A stretch of 49,419 nt of DNA from Halanaerobiaceae bacterium (GCA_012521855.1 JAAYLO010000162.1:1-49419), one strand, 5' to 3'; positions 1 to 9,540 are shown, numbered from the stretch's first letter. Notes: generated from the letters alone by a model not told the origin. Numbers and translations: made by a program.

Positions 1-19
1 GTTGTATAATAGTATTCAT
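1..19 (-). CDS. start of a leftward gene, probably an IS transposase (partial)
   Basis: Only the first six codons (MNTIIQ) lie in the window. The ATG is preceded by a good Shine-Dalgarno sequence (AAAGGAG, 7 bases upstream). The SD lies inside the 3' arm of the inverted repeat at 21-82. Shielding of the transposase ribosome-binding site by such a repeat is common in insertion sequences, so a transposase start is the likeliest reading, but the protein cannot be identified from six residues. Confidence 0.35.
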
Positions 20-20
20 A

Positions 21-82
21 AGAAGACTCCTTTCTAAATGTTTTGTTTGTCACTTAACATTTTATCAAATACGGAGTCTTCT
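21..82. repeat. inverted repeat covering a ribosome-binding site, possible IS end
   Basis: The 10-base arms AGAAGACTCC (21-30) and GGAGTCTTCT (73-82) are perfect complements separated by 42 AT-rich bases. In a leftward transcript the second-made arm contains the SD of the gene starting at position 19, so read-through RNA would hide that SD. This resembles the protected transposase leaders of insertion sequences. The family could not be named. Confidence 0.45.
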
Positions 83-128
83 TTCTATTTTATTTTAATA
101 TTTCTCCAAAACTTATTTTACACTAACT

Positions 129-809
129 TCAGATAACAAGTTCACCCGCAAACTCTACCTTGGCCAGATCAGCCCTTATATACATTTTTTCAATACCAAT
201 CGGGATCTTATTTAATAACACCATTCTTTTATTAAGAATAATATTATCGACACCTTGAAAATGCCTGTTAACAGGTTCTGACGGGCTTTCAATAGTGATG
301 ATATTATTCATAAACTGAAGATTATTGATCCCTTTCCTGCCCAGCAAATCATATACAGATTCCAGATTCTCCAATCTTTCCCTGTTGATATCTCTTTCCA
401 TATATGTTATCAATTCATGAATACAATAAGGCTTATCATCAACTGACTGGATCTGAAAAATACGCACCAGCTCATCACTTTCACGGAAACGCTCAATATC
501 CGGATAAAGATTCTCATCAGCTTTTTCAATCTCAATTTTGCTGGTAACCAGACTATTATAACTATATTCATCCCGCAAACTAACTTTTGCCTGTAATTCA
601 CTATGCTCATCACTCTTCAGCCTTTTCTCCATATTTCTGGCATACTTTTCCCTTAATTTCATCAAGGATATATTGGCCTCAGACAAAATTGTCCTTACAT
701 ATCTGGGTGTTGTCTGCACATATTCTGCAATGTCACTGATCTTCAAAAATGGATCACTCTGGGCGAAATTAATGATCTGTTCTTTTTTTGTTAATTCTTC
801 AATTGCCAT
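129..809 (-). CDS. one-component transcriptional regulator, HTH plus UTRA-like domain (paralogue 1)
   Basis: Predicted 226-residue DNA-binding regulator. Residues about 10-60 form a helix-turn-helix (KISDIAEYVQTTPRYVRTIL) followed by a basic helix. The C-terminal 130 residues look like the ligand-binding UTRA fold of GntR/HutC regulators, judged by eye from an ending of the type IPIGIEKMYIRADL. The start chosen is the ATG at 809 because GAGGGGGGA sits 7 bases before it; an upstream in-frame ATG at 842 has no such site. It is a paralogue of the next gene (962-1669): the helix-turn-helix regions are almost the same while the effector domains differ. It probably ends the operon that begins with the ABC transporter at 7587, which suggests control of that transporter, but the ligand is unknown. 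Confidence 0.7.
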   Translation of the reverse strand: MAIEELTKKEQIINFAQSDPFLKISDIAEYVQTTPRYVRTILSEANISLMKLREKYARNMEKRLKSDEHSELQAKVSLRDEYSYNSLVTSKIEIEKADENLYPDIERFRESDELVRIFQIQSVDDKPYCIHELITYMERDINRERLENLESVYDLLGRKGINNLQFMNNIITIESPSEPVNRHFQGVDNIILNKRMVLLNKIPIGIEKMYIRADLAKVEFAGELVI

Positions 810-900
810 TACAAATCCCCCCTCTTTTCTTGTATTACTCATATTATAAACAGTAATTTAAAATATTATACATAAATAAGAAAACTGAGGTAAGATTTTT

Positions 901-929
901 AAAAAAAATAAACACCCCCGGAGAGGTGT
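901..929 (-). terminator. Rho-independent terminator after paralogue 2 regulator
   Basis: On the minus strand ACACCTC and GGGGTGT pair around a TCCG loop (912-929), allowing one G-U pair, and are followed by TTATTTTTTTT. This is a short but complete intrinsic terminator between the two regulator genes. Paralogue 1 may therefore be transcribed at a reduced level or from its own promoter in 810-900. Confidence 0.6.
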
Positions 930-961
930 AAAAACATTCTCTATTTTTCAGTATTATTCAG

Positions 962-1669
962 TCAGCTCTCTTTGTGATTGATTATAAGCCCGCCATTATG
1001 GGACAAAGAAAAAGAAATTTGACGGGCATTAAAATAAATCAGAACTAAAGCTGCTATATCACCATTTGAGGAAAGCATTTGTTTTAATCTTAAAACAGGA
1101 CAGAAGTTATTAATCTTCAAGTGTTTACCCAACTGCTCTGTCGATAAATCTACAGTAAATTCTATACTGGAAAGATCAGCTCTTTTCGCTGATATTATTC
1201 TATTCATCATTTCTATTAGTTCAGGCATTGATAAAAGTTCTTTATCTGAGCTGAAAATAAAATTGTCTAAAAAAACAGTAGCTAAAGCCCAACACCTGTT
1301 TCTATACATATATTTATAGGACCTGTAATAAAATCTTTCCTGAATATGATCTGCTATATCATTTATATCCTGGGAATTATTCAATAACAACTCATCAACT
1401 TCCTCAATGTTTTCCACTGATAGGAATGGTGTTTTCAGGAAACAGCTTAATACCATTCTCTCCAAAGGATTGTATTCCCGGTCCTCTATTTTACGGGCAT
1501 ATTCTTTTCTCAATTCCATCAATGAAATCTTTGATTCTGATAATATCGTACGGACATATTTTGAGGTCGTACCAGCCATCCGGGCCAGTTCCTCTATCTT
1601 GAAGAAAGGATCAAGATAAGCATTTTCAATAATTACATCCTTTTTGGATTTATAATTAATATTCACCAT
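962..1669 (-). CDS. one-component transcriptional regulator, HTH plus UTRA-like domain (paralogue 2)
   Basis: Predicted 235-residue regulator. The N-terminal helix-turn-helix (KIEELARMAGTTSKYVRTIL) closely matches that of the downstream paralogue at 129-809. The C-terminal half ends in a UTRA-like pattern (LRLKQMLSSNGDIAALVLIY), the fold that binds small effectors in GntR/HutC proteins; this assignment is by eye. The ATG at 1669 was chosen because AGGAG lies 6 bases before it, whereas the in-frame TTG at 1675 has no spacing to that SD. The gene starts only 49 bases after the ATPase gene of the Opp/Dpp operon, so it is probably co-transcribed and may control that operon. Confidence 0.7.
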   Translation of the reverse strand: MVNINYKSKKDVIIENAYLDPFFKIEELARMAGTTSKYVRTILSESKISLMELRKEYARKIEDREYNPLERMVLSCFLKTPFLSVENIEEVDELLLNNSQDINDIADHIQERFYYRSYKYMYRNRCWALATVFLDNFIFSSDKELLSMPELIEMMNRIISAKRADLSSIEFTVDLSTEQLGKHLKINNFCPVLRLKQMLSSNGDIAALVLIYFNARQISFSLSHNGGLIINHKES

Positions 1670-1718
1670 CCTCAACTCCTATACTTATCTGATATCTGTT
1701 GATATCATTAATAATCTC

Positions 1719-2699
1719 TTACTGGTCCAGCAAATGACAGGAGGCAAAGTGCCCCGGAGTGTATTCTTTAAGCACAGGTGTTTTTTCCCTACAGATATCT
1801 TTTGCCATGGGACAGCGGGGATGAAAGTGACATCCAGCAGGCGGATCCACGGGACTTGGAACATCGCCTTCCAGTATTATCCTTTCCTTCTTTTTACCGG
1901 GTTCTGGCAGAGGAATTGCAGATAATAAAGAGCGGGTATAAGGATGCAGCGGGTTATCATATAAATCATATTTGCCTGTAATCTCCACAATCTTTCCAAG
2001 ATACATTACAGCAACCCGGTTACTGATATGCTTAACTACACTCAAATCATGAGCGATAAACAAATAAGTCAGGCCGAATTCTTCCTGTAATTCCTGCAGC
2101 AAATTTATTACCTGTGCCTGAATCGAAACATCAAGTGCTGACACAGGTTCATCAGCAATAATCAGTTTGGGGCCAACTGCCAGTGCCCGTGCTATACCAA
2201 TTCTCTGCCTCTGGCCTCCGCTGAATTCATGAGGAAACCGGCTCATCTGGTCAGCTGTCAGGCCTACATTCTCCAGTAGTTCAACAACCTTTTCTTTTTT
2301 CTCCTTTTTGCTGCTAACCATTTTATGGATTACCAGGGGCTCTCCTACTATCTCTTCTACAGTCATACGGGGATTCAATGATGCATATGGATCCTGAAAA
2401 ATTATCTGCATCTCTTTCCGAATTTCCCGCATCTCCCTCCTGTTCAGGGCCAGTATATCTTTACCCCCAAAAATCACTTCCCCGTCTGTTGCATCCAGCA
2501 GCCTTAATATAACTGCACCAGTTGTTGATTTTCCGCAACCTGATTCGCCGACTAAACCCAGTGTTTCCCCTTCTCTTATATAAAAACTGACATCATCAAC
2601 GGCCTTTACATAGCCCGTTGTTTTTCTGAAAACACCCGTTTTTACTGGAAAGTATTTCTTCAGGTTTTTTACCTCTAAAATCTTTTTTTCTTCTCCCAA
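1719..2699 (-). CDS. Opp/Dpp-type ABC transporter ATP-binding protein (OppF/DppF-like)
   Basis: Second ATPase subunit of a peptide/oligosaccharide importer, energising uptake at the cytoplasmic membrane. Visible are Walker A (GESGCGKST), the signature [15 protein letters not shown], Walker B ([12 protein letters not shown]) and the C-terminal oligopeptide-ABC extension with clustered cysteines ([14 protein letters not shown]). About 326 residues, the usual size. The TTG at 2699 is preferred because GAGGTGA sits 5 bases before it. A longer TTG start at 2723, overlapping the upstream stop, is possible. Last transporter gene of the operon. Substrate (peptide or sugar) cannot be told from the ATPase. 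Confidence 0.92.
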   Translation of the reverse strand: MGEEKKILEVKNLKKYFPVKTGVFRKTTGYVKAVDDVSFYIREGETLGLVGESGCGKSTTGAVILRLLDATDGEVIFGGKDILALNRREMREIRKEMQIIFQDPYASLNPRMTVEEIVGEPLVIHKMVSSKKEKKEKVVELLENVGLTADQMSRFPHEFSGGQRQRIGIARALAVGPKLIIADEPVSALDVSIQAQVINLLQELQEEFGLTYLFIAHDLSVVKHISNRVAVMYLGKIVEITGKYDLYDNPLHPYTRSLLSAIPLPEPGKKKERIILEGDVPSPVDPPAGCHFHPRCPMAKDICREKTPVLKEYTPGHFASCHLLDQ

Positions 2700-2719
2700 G
2701 AAATTCACCTCATTTCTTA

Positions 2720-3724
2720 TCAAAACTCACCTTTATTTCTTAAGTCATCTATCTCTTCGGAATACCAGCATCTTGTTGTATGCCCTTCTTCAATTTCAAT
2801 AAGCCCGGGTTCCCCGGCAAAACATCTTTCCCTGGCCAAAGGACACCTTGTATTATATCTACAGCCTGCAGGATAGTTGGACGAGTCTGGAACAACACCT
2901 GGAATTGCAAGAAGTTTATCGACATCTTTATCAAGACGCGGAATGGAATTCAATAAACCCCAGGTATATGGGTGGCGGGGGTTGTCAAATAATGTTTTAA
3001 CATCCGTATATTCTACCACTTTTCCGGCATACATAACCGCAACACGGTCAGACACTTCAGCTATTACCCCCAGATCATGTGTTATCATCATTACGGACAT
3101 ATTGAATTTTTCCTTCAGGTCTTCCATCAGATCAAGTATCTGGGCCTGGATGGTAACATCCAGGGCTGTTGTAGGCTCATCCGCTATCAATAATTCCGGA
3201 TTACAGGACAGGGCCATGGCAATCATTACCCTCTGCCTCATACCCCCGCTTAATTGATGGGGATATTCATGAAACCGCTGCTCCGGTAAAGGAATGCCAA
3301 CTTTACGGAGCATATCTATTGCCTGTTCCATGGCCTCTTTTTTACTCGCTTTTTTATGCAGCATGATGGCTTCTGATATCTGATAACCTACAGTAAATAC
3401 GGGATTCAGGGAAGTCATCGGTTCCTGAAAAATCATGGATATTTCGTTTCCCCTTACTTTTCTCATCTCATCCTGACTTAATTTAGTGAGATCTTTGCCT
3501 TTAAATAATATCTCTCCTCCTACTATCCTGCCAGGTGGTTCCTGTATCAATCTCATGATGGAAAGTGAGGTTATACTCTTTCCACATCCTGATTCTCCAA
3601 CAATACCAAGGGTTTCACCAGGATATATTTCCAGACTGACTCCGTCAACAGCCTTTGATATACCGTTTTCTGTATAAAAATAAGTTTTTAAATCTCTCAC
3701 TTCAAGCAATTTCTCTCTATCCAA
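2720..3724 (-). CDS. Opp/Dpp-type ABC transporter ATP-binding protein (OppD/DppD-like)
   Basis: First ATPase subunit of the importer. It has Walker A (GESGCGKSI), the signature [15 protein letters not shown], Walker B ([12 protein letters not shown]) and the C-terminal extension [14 protein letters not shown] typical of the family. I place the start at the TTG at 3724: AAGAAGGTGA lies 5 bases upstream and the protein then begins a few residues before [11 protein letters not shown], as in relatives, giving about 334 residues. An ATG at 3748 directly after the upstream stop is an alternative but lacks an SD. The same GGTGA-N5-TTG layout is seen in the next gene, which supports both choices. Confidence 0.92.
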   Translation of the reverse strand: MDREKLLEVRDLKTYFYTENGISKAVDGVSLEIYPGETLGIVGESGCGKSITSLSIMRLIQEPPGRIVGGEILFKGKDLTKLSQDEMRKVRGNEISMIFQEPMTSLNPVFTVGYQISEAIMLHKKASKKEAMEQAIDMLRKVGIPLPEQRFHEYPHQLSGGMRQRVMIAMALSCNPELLIADEPTTALDVTIQAQILDLMEDLKEKFNMSVMMITHDLGVIAEVSDRVAVMYAGKVVEYTDVKTLFDNPRHPYTWGLLNSIPRLDKDVDKLLAIPGVVPDSSNYPAGCRYNTRCPLARERCFAGEPGLIEIEEGHTTRCWYSEEIDDLRNKGEF

Positions 3725-3752
3725 ATGACTCACCTTCTTTCTTGTCATTTTC

Positions 3753-4640
3753 TCAGGACTGCATTTTCGGATCAAGTATATCTCTAAAAGCATCACCAAT
3801 TAAATTCCAGGACAAACAGAATAATGTTATAGCAGTTCCGGGAATAAGCACTGTAAACCAATATTTCAGGGCATTACCCTGGGTACCCAGTATCCAGTTC
3901 CGTGCATAAGAAATCATCTGTCCCCAGTCAGCGTATCCTTCTGGAGTACCTATACCCAGAAAACTAAGGGTAGATGCAGTAATTACAATTGAACCCATAT
4001 TCATAGAGGCCTGGATCAGGACAGGAAAAATGGTATTTACAATAATATGCTTAAAAATTATCCTGAAATCATTTGCCCCTAATGCCCTTGCAGCCTGTAC
4101 AAATTCTTCATTTTTTATAGAAAGGACCTGTGAACGCATTAACCGTGCCGTTGACATCCAGTTGAAAGTAATCAAGGCAATCATAATATTACCGAGACCC
4201 CTGCCGAGAATTGTTGTCATAACAATGGCAGCAATAGTAAAGGGTATTGACATAAAGATATCAGTAACCCGCATAATGATTTCATCTATCCATCCACCGT
4301 AATATGCGGAAATAGTTCCTAAAATTATCCCGATTAAAGAACTGATACCAACAACTGTAAAACCAATGATGAAAGCAGTCCTGCTTCCCCAGATAATCCC
4401 ATAAAAAATATCATACTGTCCCTCAGCTGTACCAAATATGTGTTCCCTGCTCGGAGGTTTTGGTTCATTACCCCAGCCTGCCCTGGGAATATAATAAGGC
4501 TGATCAGGATTCTGGGGAGGGGCTATCCATGGTGCAAATATAGCGATTAAACCCAATACTATTATAATTACCAAGCCAATCAGGGAAATCTTATTCTTCA
4601 ATAATTTATATACAATCTCTTGCCATTCCAACCATATCAC
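3753..4640 (-). CDS. Opp/Dpp-type ABC transporter permease (DppC/OppC-like)
   Basis: Inner-membrane permease of 295 residues. The N-terminal part has the OppC_N type hydrophobic helix (residues about 15-35), a periplasmic stretch, then five further membrane helices. The EAA loop for ATPase contact is visible ([18 protein letters not shown]). The start is a GTG at 4640 that overlaps the TGA of the preceding permease (GTGA), a sign of translational coupling. Works with the permease at 4637-5674. Confidence 0.92.
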   Translation of the reverse strand: MIWLEWQEIVYKLLKNKISLIGLVIIIVLGLIAIFAPWIAPPQNPDQPYYIPRAGWGNEPKPPSREHIFGTAEGQYDIFYGIIWGSRTAFIIGFTVVGISSLIGIILGTISAYYGGWIDEIIMRVTDIFMSIPFTIAAIVMTTILGRGLGNIMIALITFNWMSTARLMRSQVLSIKNEEFVQAARALGANDFRIIFKHIIVNTIFPVLIQASMNMGSIVITASTLSFLGIGTPEGYADWGQMISYARNWILGTQGNALKYWFTVLIPGTAITLFCLSWNLIGDAFRDILDPKMQS

Positions 4641-5674
4641 TCCAATCTAATTCTGGGGTCTATCAGTGCATATGAAACATCAACAATCAGGTTTATAATT
4701 ATCAATATAAAGCCAAAATAAATAGCACCGCCAAGTACTCCAGCGTAATCGAGCTGTTGTGCAGCATCTGCCAGAAACTTTCCCATACCCCTGATATCAA
4801 AGATTGATTCCACAACTACCAGCCCGCCCATCAGGCCGATGACCATCTGGCCGGAAACTGTAACAACCGGTATCAGTGCATTTCTAACCGCATGTTTATA
4901 AATAAGTGTTCTTTCTTTCAGGCCTTTGGACCGGGCTGTCCTTATATATTCCTTCTGTAATGTTTCAAGCATACTGGATCTGGTAATCCTCATTAAAAAA
5001 GCCCACCATAATATAGAAATAGAAAAAACAGGAGCGACAAGATGACGCAGGGCATTTAATAAAACAGGAAAATTCAAGTTCAAAATACTATCAAGAACAT
5101 AAAGCCCGGTATAATTAGTAAATTCAGGAGAATTAACAATACTCAATGCCCAGTTATCGAGTCTTCCAGGAGGAAACCAGCCTAGAACGCCATAAAAGAT
5201 CATTAGAACAATTAATCCAAAAACAAATGTAGGAAAAGACCATCCTATTATAGATAAAATTCTGCTAATATGGTCCCAGGGATCATTATGATGAACTGCT
5301 GCAAAAATACCAAGTAAAACACCGCCAAGTATAACCGGTAATAGGGCAAAAAGAGTTATTTCAAAAGTTGCAGCAAAACGTTCCCTGATAGCCTGAGTAA
5401 CTGGCGCCCCAGCTGATTCAGACCAGCCGAAATCACCCCTTACAGCATTACCCAGCCAGCGGCCATACTGCTGATACCAGGGATCATTCAGGCCATGTTT
5501 TTCAATCAGTGCATCCAGTTGTGCCACACCGCCCTTTAGCTGGGCGGGATCCTTGACATAAGCACTTACCCTTTCATAAGGACTTAAACTCATTATCATG
5601 CTGAATATTAATAATGTAACGCCCAGTAAAATAATAGGCAGAATAAGAATACGTCTTACTATATATGAAAACAT
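4637..5674 (-). CDS. Opp/Dpp-type ABC transporter permease (DppB/OppB-like)
   Basis: Inner-membrane permease of 345 residues. The N-terminal helix (IVRRILILPIILLGVTLLIF) is followed by a long periplasmic loop and five membrane helices. The EAA loop RTARSKGLKERTLIYKHAVR is present and the end ([14 protein letters not shown]) is typical of the DppB family. SD AGGAAGGG precedes the ATG. It follows the solute-binding protein gene across a 107-base gap that holds a perfect 32-base palindrome, and overlaps the next permease by 4 bases. Confidence 0.93.
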   Translation of the reverse strand: MFSYIVRRILILPIILLGVTLLIFSMIMSLSPYERVSAYVKDPAQLKGGVAQLDALIEKHGLNDPWYQQYGRWLGNAVRGDFGWSESAGAPVTQAIRERFAATFEITLFALLPVILGGVLLGIFAAVHHNDPWDHISRILSIIGWSFPTFVFGLIVLMIFYGVLGWFPPGRLDNWALSIVNSPEFTNYTGLYVLDSILNLNFPVLLNALRHLVAPVFSISILWWAFLMRITRSSMLETLQKEYIRTARSKGLKERTLIYKHAVRNALIPVVTVSGQMVIGLMGGLVVVESIFDIRGMGKFLADAAQQLDYAGVLGGAIYFGFILIIINLIVDVSYALIDPRIRLE

Positions 5675-5723
5675 TATTTATCCCTTCCTGTTACAGTTTA
5701 GACAAAAACACCTTTACATTATG

Positions 5724-5755
5724 TTTGAAAGAGGGGGGATCCCCCCTCTTTCAAA
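5724..5755 (-). promoter_or_regulatory. perfect 32-base palindrome between binding-protein and permease genes
   Basis: Each arm is 16 bases (5724-5739 and 5740-5755), including GAAAGAGGGGGGA, and they are perfectly complementary with no spacer. The minus-strand transcript has no T-run after it, so it is more likely an RNA-stabilising or partly terminating hairpin than a full terminator. It would let the binding protein be made in excess over the permease, as is known for other ABC operons. Confidence 0.7.
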
Positions 5756-5781
5756 TCAAAAACATATTATTTAAGAAAAGA

Positions 5782-7587
5782 CTACTCCTTATACAGATTA
5801 TAGAAATATAAACCTGGTTCAAGGATAGGATCATAAACAAAGCCTTTTACTTTATCACTGAAGACATAGCTGCCGGTAGGCTGATACAGATAGATATCCA
5901 GTGCATTTTCATAGGCAATATTCTGTAATTGTTTATAAATCTCCAGTCTTCTTTCCGGATCAGCAGTAGAAGCACCTTCATTTACTAAAGGATCAACATT
6001 TTCTCTGGCCCATTTAATATAGTCTTCACCTTTAAATCCTCCAAAGGTCCCATCACTTCTCATATATGGAACTGTAAAGTTGTGCGGGTCAGCATAATCA
6101 GCACCCCAGCCCATAAACCCAAGGGTAAATTGGCCGGCAGACAATTTATCAAGATAAGTTGCCCACTGAATACCACGGACATTTACCTTAAACTTGGGAT
6201 TGATCTGTTCTATATAATACTTGAGCATTTCAACGGCAGTTTTACGCTGATCATTTCCTGTATTGTAAAGCAGTGTAATCTCAAAACCCTTTTCCCACAG
6301 TTCTCCGTTAAAGGCCTTTTTAAATTCTTCTTCAGCCTTAACTAAATCAAATTCATATACAGGAGAATTTTCATCATAGCCAAGGAATGGTTCTGGAATA
6401 GGGCCTCTTCCCTGTTTACCCATACCCTGCACTACTTCATCAATATATATCTGATAAGGCATTGCATAACTGAAGGCCTTTCTGACATGTATATCACTGA
6501 AGAAATTAGAAGGAACACCCTTGCCATCCAGTTTACCACTGTGTACATCAGGGTTACCTTCAGTTACTATATTAAAGTTCATTATGCCGCTGGTATTTGA
6601 AAGACGCGGCAGGTCTTTTACAACATTAACACCATCCATATTTTCAACCTGATTTAGATATTGCAAGTCAACATAAACACAATCTGCATCTCCGCGTTGA
6701 AGATACAATTTACGTGTTGACCACTCATCAACAGACCTGATGATAATAGTCCTGATTCTGGCAGGTTCACGCCAGTAACCTTCAAAAGCAGTTAATACTG
6801 TACGCTCACCATTAATCCACTCTGTCAACTTATATGGACCAGTACCATTCATCTTGTCATAAAGAGGATCTGCCTCTTTTGATGGATCATGATATTTTGC
6901 AATAGATGTAGGTTCTCCATCCCAGTCACCCTGGGCGATAGTCCATTCTTTGTCAAGAATAGCAGAAACCCCGTTATCCCGGACAAGTATACTTAAAAAT
7001 GGAGGATATGGTTCAGGGAGATGGAATATGACATTATTACCATCTATTTCGATGGCCTTTTCCAGATAGGCATATACCTTTGCAGATTGTTCAGGGGTCA
7101 ATTCTTTTGGATCTTCAACCCCTACCAGCTCTTTTGAAATTGATGACAGTGAACTGCCGATTCCAAAAAGCGGTTCATAAAGCATCCAGACAGGCCCGCC
7201 GCTACGTTCCTGAATCAAGGCCCTTAAAAAACTGTATTTAACATCTTCCGGCGTTAAGTCATTACCATTATGAAAAATAACCCCTTCCCGGATCGGGAAT
7301 ACATATGTTTTTCCACCATCTCTTATTAAGCCGTTTTCTACTGAAGGAACTTCTGTAGCCAGTAATGGCTCAAATTCTGTTACACTTCCCGGCTTAAATT
7401 GAATCAGGTTTTCATAAACATTTGCAACAATCTCAGCACTGGCTGAGTCATACTGCCAGTGAGGATCAAGGCTATCAATATTTCCCATGTCAATATCAAC
7501 AAAGGTATCATTACTTACAGCAGAAATAAGACCTGTAACAAATAAAAGCATAAGCATTAATGCAACTACTAAACTTCTTTTACTCAT
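5782..7587 (-). CDS. ABC transporter solute-binding protein, family 5 (peptide/oligosaccharide)
   Basis: Extracytoplasmic binding protein of 601 residues that would deliver peptides or oligosaccharides to the permease pair downstream. A signal peptide is clear (hydrophobic residues about 5-22, likely cut after ISA). There is no lipobox cysteine, so the mature protein would be free in a periplasm. The SBP_bac_5 hallmarks follow: DSLDPHWQYDSASAEIVANV, a GKTYVFPIREGVIFHNG stretch, and the C-terminal WGADYADPHNF motif. SD GGAGG lies upstream of the ATG. First gene of the operon, driven by the promoter at 7803-7831. Confidence 0.93.
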   Translation of the reverse strand: MSKRSLVVALMLMLLFVTGLISAVSNDTFVDIDMGNIDSLDPHWQYDSASAEIVANVYENLIQFKPGSVTEFEPLLATEVPSVENGLIRDGGKTYVFPIREGVIFHNGNDLTPEDVKYSFLRALIQERSGGPVWMLYEPLFGIGSSLSSISKELVGVEDPKELTPEQSAKVYAYLEKAIEIDGNNVIFHLPEPYPPFLSILVRDNGVSAILDKEWTIAQGDWDGEPTSIAKYHDPSKEADPLYDKMNGTGPYKLTEWINGERTVLTAFEGYWREPARIRTIIIRSVDEWSTRKLYLQRGDADCVYVDLQYLNQVENMDGVNVVKDLPRLSNTSGIMNFNIVTEGNPDVHSGKLDGKGVPSNFFSDIHVRKAFSYAMPYQIYIDEVVQGMGKQGRGPIPEPFLGYDENSPVYEFDLVKAEEEFKKAFNGELWEKGFEITLLYNTGNDQRKTAVEMLKYYIEQINPKFKVNVRGIQWATYLDKLSAGQFTLGFMGWGADYADPHNFTVPYMRSDGTFGGFKGEDYIKWARENVDPLVNEGASTADPERRLEIYKQLQNIAYENALDIYLYQPTGSYVFSDKVKGFVYDPILEPGLYFYNLYKE

Positions 7588-7776
7588 AAAAATTTTCCCT
7601 CCTCATTTCTAAAATAAAAGCTGTTTAAGAATATTTTGTCTTACCTCTCTAAACTACTTTTTCTACTAAAATACCTGATTATTTCGCCTGTCCATAACAC
7701 CCCCCAATAAAAATTTTTATGCTTTTAAGCAAAAAGCAAGTTAAAAAATTAACAATTATTAACGTTATCTTGAGCG

Positions 7777-7788
7777 TGACATATGTCA
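7777..7788. promoter_or_regulatory. palindrome TGACATATGTCA, candidate operator of the Opp/Dpp operon
   Basis: Perfect 12-base palindrome at about +8 to +20 relative to the predicted start of transcription, where repressor operators often lie. The obvious candidates to bind are the twin regulators at 129-1669, but nothing in the sequence proves this. Confidence 0.45.
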
Positions 7789-7802
7789 TAAACATATTTT
7801 TA

Positions 7803-7831
7803 ATATTAATATAAATCCATGGAAAAGTCAA
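7803..7831 (-). promoter_or_regulatory. sigma-A type promoter of the Opp/Dpp operon
   Basis: On the minus strand, -35 TTGACT (7826-7831) and -10 TAATAT (7803-7808) are separated by 17 bases. Transcription would begin near 7796, giving a leader of about 210 bases before the binding-protein ATG. The leader also contains the AT-rich palindrome at 7707-7720 and a small GCTTTT/AAAAGC hairpin. I recognise no riboswitch. Confidence 0.6.
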
Positions 7832-7884
7832 CATAATTCTTCATGAATTCCTATTTTCCTACTTTTTTCGACATTGTTTTCTGT

Positions 7885-8454
7885 TTAGTCATAGTAATAT
7901 ATTTTCCTGTATTTTTCAGATATCTTTACAACTGATTTTAAATATTTTCTGGTCTCTTCAAAAGGCAGTACATCAATAGATGCAAGGCGGCCATCCCAGT
8001 GCTTATTGTCAAGCCATTTCTTAACATTACCTCTTCCGGCATTATATGCTGCCAGTACAATTATCATCTCCTCAAACTGCCTTTTAAGGTCCGCGAGGTA
8101 CCAACAGCCGCACATTATATTAATCTCCGGATCCAGCAATTTATCTTCTGTAAATCCTGTTAAAGACAATCTGTCAGCAATCCATTTCCCTGTTTCAGGC
8201 ATGATCTGCATTAAACCTAAAGCACCACGATGTGACCTGGCATCAGGTATAAACTTGCTCTCTACATATATGATACCCGCTACCAGAGAAGGATCCAGGC
8301 CGTATTTTCTGGCATTTGACACTATAATATCATCATATTCCAGCGGATAAATCAGGCGCCAGAACCAGTTGCCCCTCAAAGATACCAGAGTGAAAGACAT
8401 AATCAATAATAAGATGAATAAAAAGACCCGTCTTTTCTTGTTCTTATCCACCAT
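7885..8454 (-). CDS. lytic murein transglycosylase, Slt/GH23 type
   Basis: Peptidoglycan-cleaving enzyme of 189 residues that forms 1,6-anhydromuramyl ends. An N-terminal membrane helix (residues about 9-25) anchors or exports it. The SLT domain shows the catalytic glutamate in IIYVESKF, then ALGLMQIMPET, the NIMCGCWYL stretch and AAYNAGRGNVKKWL. Short for the family, so essentially a bare catalytic domain. Last gene of the polA cluster, 88 bases after mgsA. A GGTGGTGA SD precedes the ATG. Confidence 0.92.
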   Translation of the reverse strand: MVDKNKKRRVFLFILLLIMSFTLVSLRGNWFWRLIYPLEYDDIIVSNARKYGLDPSLVAGIIYVESKFIPDARSHRGALGLMQIMPETGKWIADRLSLTGFTEDKLLDPEINIMCGCWYLADLKRQFEEMIIVLAAYNAGRGNVKKWLDNKHWDGRLASIDVLPFEETRKYLKSVVKISEKYRKIYYYD

Positions 8455-8542
8455 TTCACCACCGTATTTTTTTATTATATTCTTTGCTGCAAATAGCCGG
8501 CTATTACTAATATACTGATTATTTCTTTAAAATATGAACAGC

Positions 8543-8926
8543 TCATAATTCTTCATTTAAAAGTCCCTGTATAATAAGCTCTGCTGTAGCCAGATTGGTG
8601 GCAAGAGGCGTATTGTGCACATCACAAACCCTGAGTAATGCGGTAATATCGGGTTCATGGGGCTGAGAGGTCAGAGGGTCTCTTAAGAATATTACACCAT
8701 CTATCCTTTCCTTGGCAATCTCTGCACCAATCATCTGATCACCGCCAAGGGGACCTGACTCCATTCTCTCCACTGGCAAACCTACCTGATCTACTATAAG
8801 TTTTCCTGTAGTCCCCGTAGCTACAAGATCGCACTGAATCAGCATATCACGATTCTTTTTTACAAACTCAATCATGTCATTCTTTTTTTTATCATGAGCT
8901 ATTAAAGCAATCCTTTTTCTTTTCAT
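8543..8926 (-). CDS. mgsA: methylglyoxal synthase
   Basis: Converts dihydroxyacetone phosphate to methylglyoxal and phosphate in the cytoplasm, a bypass of lower glycolysis. At 127 residues it is a bare MGS domain. Diagnostic stretches are ALIAHDKKK, the phosphate-binding TGTTG loop, the catalytic region [14 protein letters not shown], and [15 protein letters not shown]. Start supported by GGAGGG 7 bases before the ATG. The first 35 bases overlap the end of coaE in another frame, implying coupled translation. Confidence 0.95.
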   Translation of the reverse strand: MKRKRIALIAHDKKKNDMIEFVKKNRDMLIQCDLVATGTTGKLIVDQVGLPVERMESGPLGGDQMIGAEIAKERIDGVIFLRDPLTSQPHEPDITALLRVCDVHNTPLATNLATAELIIQGLLNEEL

Positions 8927-9506
8927 GTAAAGCCCTCCATTTTTTGTGAACTATTGATTTCAATTGCTTTATACTGCCATTATTATAGATTACAAAATCC
9001 GCCAGCTCTTTCTTTTTTTCCAGCGGCATCTGTGCTTCAATCCTTTTGACTGCCTCCCGGAAGCTTAATTGATCTCTTCCCATAAGCCTCTTCAGCTGTA
9101 TTTCCCTATCCACATATACAAGCCAGGTTTCATCAACTACCCTGTCCAATCCTGTTTCAAATAACAATGGTGCATCAATAATAATAATTCGATATTTATC
9201 CTTCATCTCCTCTATTTTTTCATATATTTCAGCAAGAATAAAGGGATGGGTAATCTCTTCCAGCTCTCTTTTTTTGTCATAATCATTGAATATTATTTCT
9301 GCAAGCCTGGAGCGGTTTATCTCTCCGTCTTCATCCAGGATAATCCTGCCGAAATGTTCTACAATTTTCAGATAAGCAGGTTTATCTCTTTTTATAATGC
9401 TGTGGGCCAGCTGATCTGCATCAATGATATAAGCCCCCAGTTCTCTTAAATAATTACTGACTGTACTCTTACCTGAAGCAATACCACCAGTTAAACCAAT
9501 AATCAT
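8892..9506 (-). CDS. coaE: dephospho-CoA kinase
   Basis: Phosphorylates dephospho-CoA in the last step of coenzyme A synthesis. The P-loop [12 protein letters not shown] is at residues 4-15, followed by DADQLAH and [14 protein letters not shown], all family hallmarks; 204 residues is normal. AAGGAG lies 8 bases before the ATG. The polA-mutM-ytaF-coaE order is conserved in many Firmicutes. The 3' end runs 35 bases into mgsA. Confidence 0.95.
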   Translation of the reverse strand: MIIGLTGGIASGKSTVSNYLRELGAYIIDADQLAHSIIKRDKPAYLKIVEHFGRIILDEDGEINRSRLAEIIFNDYDKKRELEEITHPFILAEIYEKIEEMKDKYRIIIIDAPLLFETGLDRVVDETWLVYVDREIQLKRLMGRDQLSFREAVKRIEAQMPLEKKKELADFVIYNNGSIKQLKSIVHKKWRALHEKKKDCFNSS

Positions 9507-9540
9507 CTGTCTGCTCCTTTTTTCATTTTTTCATTAGATA

